DNA from: Thermoplasmata archaeon
Lineage (GTDB): Archaea; Thermoplasmatota; E2; DHVEG-1
Direction: 5' to 3'
NCBI GenBank assembly: GCA_003649715.1
Contig: QMSS01000113.1
Coordinates: 1 to 5,084 of the forward strand
DNA length: 5,084 nucleotides
Numbering within the stretch: the first letter of the stretch is position 1; every line of letters starts with the position of its first letter. Shown here in pieces: positions 1 through 4,770 of the stretch. Below the pieces are notes generated by a model. That model ran no database searches. It was not told the DNA's origin and worked only from the letters and a program-made list of their open reading frames with translations. A program made the position numbers and the translations under genes.

Positions 1-217
1 CTTCTAAAACAATTATTCTCTCCCTTTCTGTGATCTCTCTCTTGGGTCTACCAATATTCTCTCCTATAACAGGTATCTCACCATTCTGCATATACATTCT
101 CCAAACCTGATTCACTCTACGTTTAGAGATCTTCAATGATCTAGCTATGCTCTTACTACTCATACCCTCCTTCTTTCGTTTTATAAGCCACCTTATCCTC
201 CTCTTGGTAAGCTTCAT
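1..217 (-). CDS. IS481-type transposase, N-terminal 72 residues (partial)
   Basis: The reading frame opens with ATG at 217 and stays open to the left edge. It encodes about 72 residues starting MKLTKRRIRWLIKRKKEG. Residues 1-45 are very basic and form a helix-turn-helix of the type that starts archaeal IS481-like transposases: the segment SSKSIARSLKISKRRVNQVW (about 20-39) is the helix-turn-helix core. It is followed by the linker GEIPVIGENIGRPKREIT, whose GRP(K/R) motif is typical of these proteins. In the family this part binds the element's terminal repeats, and a DDE integrase core follows; that core is outside the window, so activity cannot be judged. There is no Shine-Dalgarno sequence in front of the ATG. 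Instead the leader is complementary to codons 4-10 and can form a long hairpin. Family naming rests on the N-terminus alone, so a related integrase-core family remains possible. Confidence 0.75.
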   Translation of the reverse strand, partial: MKLTKRRIRWLIKRKKEGMSSKSIARSLKISKRRVNQVWRMYMQNGEIPVIGENIGRPKREITERERIIVLE

Positions 218-255
218 ATTTTTAGGTGTAGAACTAGGAGGAGTTGATAAGGTGG
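188..255 (-). promoter_or_regulatory. Hairpin around the transposase start codon
   Basis: CCACCTTATC at 188-197 is perfectly inverted at 246-255, and CTCCTC at 198-203 is perfectly inverted at 238-243. Together they make a 16-bp stem with one 2-nt bulge (244-245). Partial pairing continues between 204-208 and 233-237. The loop of about 24 nt holds the transposase ATG (215-217). One arm is untranslated leader and the other encodes transposase residues 4-10. A TATA-like AAAAATATTT on the minus strand (266-257) would place an internal transcription start near 236, inside the leader arm. Only transcripts entering from outside would then carry both arms. Read-through silencing of this kind is known for other insertion sequences; applying it here is inference. 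Confidence 0.55.
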
Positions 256-278
256 GAAATATTTTTGGGACTACACAT

Positions 279-300
279 AAGAAAAAAAAGATAAAAAGAA
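279..300 (-). terminator. Oligo-T terminator of the zinc-ribbon gene
   Basis: On the minus strand, 39-60 nt after the stop codon of the zinc-ribbon gene, there is a T5 run (297-293) and a T8 run (289-282). Such tracts end transcription in archaea without needing a hairpin. A weak 7-bp inverted repeat (TAAGAAA 278-284, TTTCTTA 304-310) flanks the tract. It separates the gene from the insertion-sequence end. Confidence 0.5.
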
Positions 301-338
301 GTGTTTCTTATTTATCAATGAGATAAAAATTGGAGATT

Positions 339-569
339 TTAATCAAAATCTGATCCTAGATCGTATCCACAATGTGAGCATTCATTGTTATCATCTAGCA
401 CATGATGACAGTTAGGACAAATCGCATTGGAATCAAAGTTTTGCTCTGTATCCTCTATGGAGCAACCACATTCTGGACATACATAGATTGGAATTGATGA
501 ATTTGATGAACGTTGCATCTTGGCTCCGCAGTTGGGGCACACCCATACATCCTCCAGTTCTGTTTCCAT
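339..569 (-). CDS. Small double zinc-ribbon protein, function unknown
   Basis: The gene encodes a 76-residue acidic protein with four CxxC pairs and no other domain. CPNCG (11-15) and CPECG (31-35) make a first ribbon. CPNC (51-54) and CSHCG (64-68) make a second. An extra Cys36 and His55/His56 lie beside the knuckles. The tail is acidic (DLGSDFD), and no membrane segment or signal peptide is visible. I chose the ATG at 569 over the in-frame TTG at 581 because GGGTGGT lies about 5 nt upstream of the ATG and the TTG start would swallow it. The gene is divergent from the NAD kinase gene, with a TATA-like box at 623-633 some 54 nt upstream of the ATG. Archaeal genomes hold many such stand-alone ribbons, some used in transcription or protein contacts. 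Nothing here fixes the role, and the coding call rests on the regular Cys spacing. Confidence 0.8.
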   Translation of the reverse strand: METELEDVWVCPNCGAKMQRSSNSSIPIYVCPECGCSIEDTEQNFDSNAICPNCHHVLDDNNECSHCGYDLGSDFD

Positions 570-622
570 CAAACCACCCAAATATTGACAATTTTTAACA
601 TGTTACTCTTTTTCAATACATG

Positions 623-633
623 TTTATAAATTT
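623..633 (-). promoter_or_regulatory. TATA-like box of the zinc-ribbon gene
   Basis: The minus strand reads AAATTTATAAA here, close to the archaeal TATA consensus. It would place transcription initiation near 600, giving a leader of about 30 nt. The core TTTATAAA is palindromic, so it could in principle also serve the plus strand, but it lies far (over 100 nt) from the NAD kinase start. Two ACATGT palindromes (618-623 and 598-603) lie just downstream of it and may be operator half-sites. Confidence 0.45.
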
Positions 634-700
634 ATCGCGTAAAAATGTCAAAAAAACAAAAAACTAGACTTTAAACCAGTGTTTTTTATTTGTTGGTAGA

Positions 701-709
701 TTTTAAATA
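701..709 (+). promoter_or_regulatory. TATA-like box of the NAD kinase gene
   Basis: TTTTAAATA ends 31 nt before the ATG at 741. With the usual archaeal distance of about 25 nt, transcription would begin within a few bases of the start codon, giving a leaderless or nearly leaderless mRNA. That agrees with the absence of a Shine-Dalgarno sequence before the ATG (only AGAAAG is present). Confidence 0.4.
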
Positions 710-740
710 AGAATTCTTTGTTCTATGAATCCAGAAAGAA

Positions 741-1883
741 ATGGGTTCAAAGATTGGTTTTATTGTAAACCCTATAGCAGGCATGGGTGGACGGGTTGGC
801 CTTAAAGGAACAGATGGAGTGGTAGAGAGGGCTATAAAGTTAGGGGCAAAGCCTGTAGCTCCAAGAAAAGCAGAAGAAATGCTCAGAGAATTCATCTCCC
901 ACTATGGTGGAGGGGATAAAATAGATTGGTATACATGTAAGGGAAAGATGGGAGAAGATGAACTAAAAAAAATTGGTGTAAAAGAAATAGAAATTGTTTA
1001 TCAGCCATCTACCGAGAATACAACGAGTGACGACACAAAAAAGGCATGTAAAAGATTTTTGAAGAGAGATGTAGATCTTATACTCTTCTGCGGAGGAGAT
1101 GGAACAGCAAGAGACATATTTAGCATAGTAGGTAAAAGGATTCCTATTTTGGGTATTCCGTCTGGTGTAAAGATGCATTCAGGTGTGTTTGGGATAAACG
1201 TGAGGGCCACTGCAAAAATACTACATGATTTTATAAACCAAGGTCTCACAATTGGCGATGTTGAAATCATGGATCTCGATGAGAAACTTTATCGCCAAGG
1301 AAAATGGAGGATAAAGCTTTTTGGTGTAGCAAAGGGGATAATAGAACCCACATATGTCCAAGTAGGCAAAACAAGTTTCGAATCAGTTTCAGAAGACGAG
1401 ATAAGGGAAGAACTTTCAGAGCATATATTAGATGAAATGGAACAAAACAAGGACTGTCTTTTTCTGATGGGATCTGGTGGCACTATTGATTACATTGCAA
1501 AAAAGATTGGTTTAGAAAACACACTTCTCGGAATCGATGCAGTTTACAACAAAAAAACTATAGGAAAGGATCTTAATGAGGAAAAAATCCTGCAGCTGCT
1601 GGATAAATACAAAAAAACAAAGATTGTTTTAAGCCCAATAGGAGCACAGGGCTTCATATTAGGACGCGGAAACCTTCAGCTAAGCGCTAAAGTGATAAGA
1701 AAAATCGGTATCGACAACATCATAGTAGTGGCAACACCCTCAAAACTCGCAGCAACACCATTCATTCGTGTGGATACAGGAGATCCAGATTTAGATCGTA
1801 TCTTCGCTGAAAAAGAGTTCATAATGGTTGTAATCGGATATCGATTAAGGAGAATTGTAAGAACTCAGACCAACAAATTTTAA
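741..1883 (+). CDS. ATP-NAD kinase family protein (COG3199, AcoX-like)
   Basis: The 380-residue product is a long-form NAD kinase homologue as found in archaea and in acetoin clusters (AcoX). The Gly-rich start NPIAGMGGRVGLKGTDG (10-26) is a family signature. The kinase hallmark GGDGTARD is at 118-125, with Asp120 the expected catalytic residue. GIPSGVKMHSGVFG (138-151), GSGGTIDYIA (244-253), GIDAVYNKKTIGKDLNE (264-280) and SPIGAQGFILGRGN (298-311) are further conserved blocks. It probably phosphorylates NAD to NADP in the cytoplasm with ATP or polyphosphate. Substrate choice in COG3199 is less well established than for classic NAD kinase, so another small-molecule substrate is possible. The ATG at 741 directly precedes the conserved beta strand KIGFIVNP; the ATG at 725 is out of frame. 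It is divergent from the zinc-ribbon gene and lies 91 nt before the KBL gene on the same strand. Confidence 0.88.
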   Translation: MGSKIGFIVNPIAGMGGRVGLKGTDGVVERAIKLGAKPVAPRKAEEMLREFISHYGGGDKIDWYTCKGKMGEDELKKIGVKEIEIVYQPSTENTTSDDTKKACKRFLKRDVDLILFCGGDGTARDIFSIVGKRIPILGIPSGVKMHSGVFGINVRATAKILHDFINQGLTIGDVEIMDLDEKLYRQGKWRIKLFGVAKGIIEPTYVQVGKTSFESVSEDEIREELSEHILDEMEQNKDCLFLMGSGGTIDYIAKKIGLENTLLGIDAVYNKKTIGKDLNEEKILQLLDKYKKTKIVLSPIGAQGFILGRGNLQLSAKVIRKIGIDNIIVVATPSKLAATPFIRVDTGDPDLDRIFAEKEFIMVVIGYRLRRIVRTQTNKF

Positions 1884-1890
1884 TATAAAC
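1878..1890 (+). promoter_or_regulatory. Possible internal promoter before the KBL gene
   Basis: TTTTAATATAAAC overlaps the stop codon of the NAD kinase gene. As a TATA box it would start a transcript near 1910, leaving a leader of about 65 nt with a good Shine-Dalgarno sequence. The KBL gene may therefore be transcribed both with the kinase gene and on its own. AT-rich sequence produces such matches by chance. Confidence 0.3.
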
Positions 1891-1957
1891 ACATAGTTTC
1901 ACAATCCAGAAAAACTGAACTGTGCCCCAATAGAAAAAACAATAGTTTTTATTTGCC

Positions 1958-1963
1958 GGGAGG
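1958..1963 (+). promoter_or_regulatory. Shine-Dalgarno sequence of the KBL gene
   Basis: GGGAGG lies 11 nt before the ATG at 1975, a rather long spacing. It supports that start. The stretch from here to the ATG closely resembles the one before glutamate dehydrogenase (4689-4669). Confidence 0.7.
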
Positions 1964-1974
1964 AAAACAGGTTT

Positions 1975-3159
1975 ATGAAAAGAGATCCAACAGGTTTTTT
2001 AAAAAAGGAATACAAGGAACTTGTTGAAAAAGATTTAGATTGGAAACTTCGTGTCCTAGAAACTGGATCGACACCACATGCCGTGGTTGATGGAAAAGAG
2101 GTGATAATGCTCTGCTCCAACAACTATCTAAACCTCAGCAACCATCCAAAACTCATACAAGGTGCAATTGAGGCGACAAAAAAATATGGAGCAGGATCCG
2201 GATCTGTCAGAGCAATCGCTGGAACCATGAAACTCCATGTAGAGGTTGAAAAAAGACTTGCAAAATTCAAAAGAAGAGAAGCAGCACTTGTTTATCAAAC
2301 TGGATTCGCAGCTAACGCTGGTATAATACCACAGCTAGCAGGAAAAGGAGACATCATTATAAGTGACGAACTAAATCATGGAAGTATCATCGACGGAGTG
2401 AGACTCACCAAGGCAGATAGAGCAATCTACAAACATCGAGATATGGGAGAGCTAGAAAACATACTTAGGGACGCTGATAAAAAATACAATAGAATACTCA
2501 TTGTCACAGATGGTGTTTTCAGCATGGACGGTGATATAGCGCCTATGGACGAAATTGTTAAACTAGCAGCTGAATATGGTGCAATGACATATGTCGATGA
2601 TGCACATGGAGAAGGAGTCATTGGGGAAGACGGCAGAGGAATAGGTTCACACTTCGGGATAGAAGGAAAAATCGATGTCGAAATGGGAACCTTTAGCAAA
2701 GCCTATGGTGTAGTCGGCGGTTTAATAGCGGGAAGTCAAGACCTCATAAATTTTGCATATAACAAATCAAGAACATGGCTGCTAAGCGGCTCCCATCCAC
2801 CCGCGGTAGCAGGAGCGCAACTTGCTGCAATAGAGGTTTTAGAGACAGAACCGCAGCATGTAAAAAAACTATGGGACAACACCAAATATTTCAAGAAAGA
2901 ACTCGAATCCATGGGTTTTGACATAGGAGAAAGTGAAACACCAATAACACCTGTTATTGTAGGAGAATCAAGCAAAGCCAAGGAGTTAAGCAATCGTCTA
3001 TTCGATGAAGGAGTTTTTGCACTACCCATTGTATACCCGATGGTTGCAAGAGATAAAGCGAGGATTAGAACAATGATGAATGCAGGACTCACAAGAGAGG
3101 ATCTAGACTTTGCATTGGAAAAATTTGAAAAACTTGGCAGACAGCTTAACATAATCTGA
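1975..3159 (+). CDS. kbl: Glycine C-acetyltransferase-like PLP enzyme (alpha-oxoamine synthase family)
   Basis: The product is a full-length fold-type I PLP enzyme of 394 residues, the usual size for KBL and BioF. Visible landmarks are CSNNYLNLSNHPKL (47-60), GAGSGSVRAIAGT (72-84), the PLP-stacking His135 in NHGS, the cofactor Asp208 and His211 in YVDDAHGEG, and the Schiff-base Lys242 in GTFSKAYGVVGG. SGSHPPAVA (271-279) and IRTMM with Arg365 follow. KBL converts 2-amino-3-ketobutyrate and CoA to glycine and acetyl-CoA, the second step of threonine breakdown. BioF (8-amino-7-oxononanoate synthase) and serine palmitoyltransferase share the same fold. No biotin gene is nearby, and the partner threonine dehydrogenase is not in the window either, so the substrate is inferred. 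One oddity is that the C-terminal block usually read SAAHT is NAGLT here (369-373), with the His replaced by Leu. The start is supported by GGGAGG. Confidence 0.85.
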   Translation: MKRDPTGFLKKEYKELVEKDLDWKLRVLETGSTPHAVVDGKEVIMLCSNNYLNLSNHPKLIQGAIEATKKYGAGSGSVRAIAGTMKLHVEVEKRLAKFKRREAALVYQTGFAANAGIIPQLAGKGDIIISDELNHGSIIDGVRLTKADRAIYKHRDMGELENILRDADKKYNRILIVTDGVFSMDGDIAPMDEIVKLAAEYGAMTYVDDAHGEGVIGEDGRGIGSHFGIEGKIDVEMGTFSKAYGVVGGLIAGSQDLINFAYNKSRTWLLSGSHPPAVAGAQLAAIEVLETEPQHVKKLWDNTKYFKKELESMGFDIGESETPITPVIVGESSKAKELSNRLFDEGVFALPIVYPMVARDKARIRTMMNAGLTREDLDFALEKFEKLGRQLNII

Positions 3160-3170
3160 ATCCCAATATC

Positions 3171-3204
3171 AATAATAATCTATTATTTTTCCAAAAAAAT
3201 TTTT
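3171..3204 (+). terminator. Terminator region after the KBL gene
   Basis: Twelve nt after the KBL stop, AATAATA (3171-3177) and TATTATT (3181-3187) can pair across a 3-nt loop, running into T5 (3186-3190). A second T5 follows at 3200-3204. The stem has only A-T pairs and is weak, but oligo-T alone suffices in archaea. Confidence 0.45.
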
Positions 3205-3320
3205 AATGACGATCTGTACTAATTGTGAAACACTAGTTATGGGTCTTGGAATAAGAAAAAACTATAATTTTGGGGTTGAAGTAAGAAGTTTTTAGTGAAC
3301 TTAGATGATGTCAATCGCAC

Positions 3321-3327
3321 TATAAAA
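3321..3327 (+). promoter_or_regulatory. Orphan TATA-like box in the convergent gap
   Basis: TATAAAA lies about 56 nt before an ATG at 3383 that has a perfect GGAGG. It would give a start site near 3350. No recognised plus-strand gene follows, so this may be the remnant of a lost gene or the promoter of a short antisense transcript. Confidence 0.3.
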
Positions 3328-3382
3328 CAAGGGGTGTAAACAATTTGGAAAGATGAAATATAGATTTTTTATGGAGGATAAA

Positions 3383-3484
3383 ATGGTTATGAAAAAGAGG
3401 AGAGAAAAAAATTGTTTTGTTTTTTATGGGAATACTCCTCTTGTCTTTATTGCATCTGCTACTCTGGTCAGCGCCAGCATATAA
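3383..3484 (+). other. Possible 33-codon ORF or gene-start remnant, antisense to the GDH 3' end
   Basis: GGAGG (3373-3377) is 5 nt before ATG 3383, which opens a 33-codon frame starting MVMKKRREKN and ending at TAA 3482-3484. The first 13-14 codons are intergenic. The rest is antisense to the last codons of glutamate dehydrogenase, so the hydrophobic tail probably only mirrors that gene. I do not recognise the peptide. The signals are better than the coding content, so this could be a degraded gene start, a small peptide or chance. Confidence 0.25.
3405..3411 (-). terminator. Oligo-T terminator of glutamate dehydrogenase
   Basis: The minus strand has T7 here, 12 nt after the GDH stop codon (3426-3424). 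No stable hairpin precedes it, which fits an archaeal oligo-T terminator. It overlaps the short plus-strand frame at 3383. Confidence 0.45.
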
Positions 3485-4671
3485 GCAGCCATTCTCATGT
3501 CTACGTTCTCTTTCTCATGTATCTCGTAGACATCGTTGAAGCTTTCTACCATACAGTTTTCGAGTTTTGCGTTTACCTCGTCTTCTGTCCAGAAATGCGC
3601 TTGTAGATCTTGTACCCATTCAAAGTATGACACGGTTACACCACCCGCGTTGGCTAGTATATCTGGTATTATGAATACTCCTTTTTTGTTTAGTATCTTG
3701 TCTGCCTCAGGTGTTGTTGGCCCATTTGCAGCTTCGGCAATGATCTTGGCTTTTATGTTGTGTGCGTTTTTACTGGTTATTACGTTTTCTAGTGCCGCAG
3801 GGACTAGTATGTCACATTCTAGCTCTAGTAGTTCTTCGTTTGTAATGTTTTTACATCTGGGATGGTTGATTACAGATCCTGTTTTTTCTTTATGTTTGAG
3901 TACATCAACTGGGTCTATTCCATTTTCGTTGAGTATCCCGCCTTTGGAGTCTGATACTGCTATTACTTTTACACCCATTTCGTGCAGTAGTTTTGCTGCT
4001 ATTGATCCTGCGTTTCCGTATCCTTGGATAGCTGCTGTTGCTTTTTTTAGATCTATCCCCATTTTTTTTGCAGCTTCTCGTATTGTGAAGACACATCCTC
4101 TAGCGGTTGCCTCGTTTCTTCCCTTTGATCCTCCTAATCCCAGTGGCTTTCCAGTTACTACTCCAAGGGTTGAGTATCCCTTGTTCATGCTGTATGTATC
4201 CATTATCCATGCCATGACTTGTGAGTTAGTGTATACATCGGGTGCTGGTATGTCTCTTTCTGGGCCTATTATCATGCTTATCTCGGATGTGTATCTCCTT
4301 GTGAGTCTTTCTAACTCTTCTTTGGACATTTCCTTTGGATTGCATATTACGCCTCCTTTTGCACCGCCGAAGGGTAGGTTTAGAACAGCGCATTTCATGG
4401 TCATCCATGTTGCTAGTGCTCTTACCTCGTCTAGTGTGACATCCGGGTGATATCTTATGCCTCCTTTGCATGGTCCTCTTGCTATGCTGTGTTGCACGCG
4501 GTATCCTGTGAATATCTTTATGGATCCATCATCCATTTTGACTGGGAAGTTGACTATTAGCTCTCTGCGTGGTGTTTTTATCCATTCTACGATGTCTTTG
4601 TCTAGGTTGAGCTTTTTTGCTGCTATATCTATTTGTTGTTTTGCTGTTTCAAATGGGTTTTCTTTTGTCAT
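3424..4671 (-). CDS. gdhA: Glutamate dehydrogenase, NAD(P)-dependent (Glu/Leu/Phe/Val family)
   Basis: The 415-residue product has the standard length of hexameric glutamate dehydrogenase. It catalyses glutamate + NAD(P)+ + water to 2-oxoglutarate, ammonia and NAD(P)H in the cytoplasm. The dimerisation/substrate domain shows GPCKGGIRYHP (67-77, Lys69), MTMKCAVLNLPFGGAKGG (90-107, Lys93 and catalytic Lys105) and DIPAPDVYT (140-148, Asp145). The Rossmann domain carries IQGYGNAGS (215-223). ANGPTTPEAD (315-324) and PDILANAGGVTVSYFEW (336-352) complete the active site. Coenzyme preference cannot be read securely; VSDSKGG (239-245) ends the specificity strand. I chose ATG 4671 because GGGAGG lies 12 nt upstream and the protein then starts like its relatives. 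An in-frame GTG at 4719 would add 16 unlikely residues and swallow that site. Codons end mostly in A or C, suggesting high expression. It is downstream of the DUF1667 gene and convergent with KBL. Confidence 0.95.
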   Translation of the reverse strand: MTKENPFETAKQQIDIAAKKLNLDKDIVEWIKTPRRELIVNFPVKMDDGSIKIFTGYRVQHSIARGPCKGGIRYHPDVTLDEVRALATWMTMKCAVLNLPFGGAKGGVICNPKEMSKEELERLTRRYTSEISMIIGPERDIPAPDVYTNSQVMAWIMDTYSMNKGYSTLGVVTGKPLGLGGSKGRNEATARGCVFTIREAAKKMGIDLKKATAAIQGYGNAGSIAAKLLHEMGVKVIAVSDSKGGILNENGIDPVDVLKHKEKTGSVINHPRCKNITNEELLELECDILVPAALENVITSKNAHNIKAKIIAEAANGPTTPEADKILNKKGVFIIPDILANAGGVTVSYFEWVQDLQAHFWTEDEVNAKLENCMVESFNDVYEIHEKENVDMRMAAYMLALTRVADAIKTRGVFP

Positions 4672-4683
4672 AAAAATTGTATT

Positions 4684-4689
4684 CCTCCC
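4684..4689 (-). promoter_or_regulatory. Shine-Dalgarno sequence of glutamate dehydrogenase
   Basis: GGGAGG on the minus strand lies 12 nt before ATG 4671 and decides the start against the upstream GTG (4719) and ATG (4701). The leader GGGAGGAATACAATTTTT is nearly the same as that of the KBL gene. Confidence 0.7.
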
Positions 4690-4735
4690 AATATTTCTCA
4701 TCCATTTTTTAGATACCACCCTGTATATTGTGTTT

Positions 4736-4746
4736 CTTTTAAAACT
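4736..4746 (-). promoter_or_regulatory. Possible TATA box of glutamate dehydrogenase
   Basis: The minus strand reads GTTTTAAAAG in the 99-nt gap after the DUF1667 stop. It predicts initiation near 4711 and a leader of about 40 nt containing the Shine-Dalgarno sequence. No clear oligo-T terminator separates it from the DUF1667 gene, so co-transcription is also possible. Confidence 0.4.
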
Positions 4747-4770
4747 TTGCCCCTGAGTTACTTCTTTTCA

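Larger units (their letters stand above)
1..277 (-). mobile_element. End of an IS481-type insertion sequence, cut by the window edge
   Basis: The stretch carries the 5' part of a transposase gene and its leader. The outer end is placed at 277 because the minus strand there reads TGTGTAGTCCC, and IS481-family ends begin with TGT. Beyond 277 the sequence changes to the A-rich terminator of the neighbouring zinc-ribbon gene. The other end, the catalytic domain and any target duplication lie outside the window, so the boundary is an inference. The element sits directly downstream of the co-oriented gene at 339-569, so its transposase could be reached by read-through from that gene. Confidence 0.6.

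Noticed and set aside
570..581. Zinc-ribbon protein starting at TTG 581
   Set aside because: TTG is a weak start with no upstream ribosome-binding site, whereas GGGTGGT before ATG 569 supports the shorter form.
2736..3152. A 138-codon minus-strand frame inside the KBL gene
   Set aside because: It mirrors a well-conserved PLP enzyme, has no ribosome-binding site and no recognisable motif.
3256..3293. Inverted repeat AAAAACT/AGTTTTT in the convergent gap
   Set aside because: Seven mostly A-T pairs with a 23-nt loop are expected by chance in sequence this AT-rich.
3301..3360. Possible C/D-box guide RNA (ATGATGT near 3304, AGATGAA near 3351)
   Set aside because: The C-box match is imperfect and no CTGA D box follows at a fitting distance.
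3536..4450. A 304-codon open frame on the plus strand
   Set aside because: It is antisense to glutamate dehydrogenase. The A/C-ending codon bias of that gene removes stops from the opposite strand, and the product is a Ser/Pro/Phe-rich sequence with no recognisable domain.
4672..4719. Longer glutamate dehydrogenase from GTG 4719 (431 residues)
   Set aside because: The extra 16 residues have no family match and would include the GGGAGG site that serves ATG 4671.
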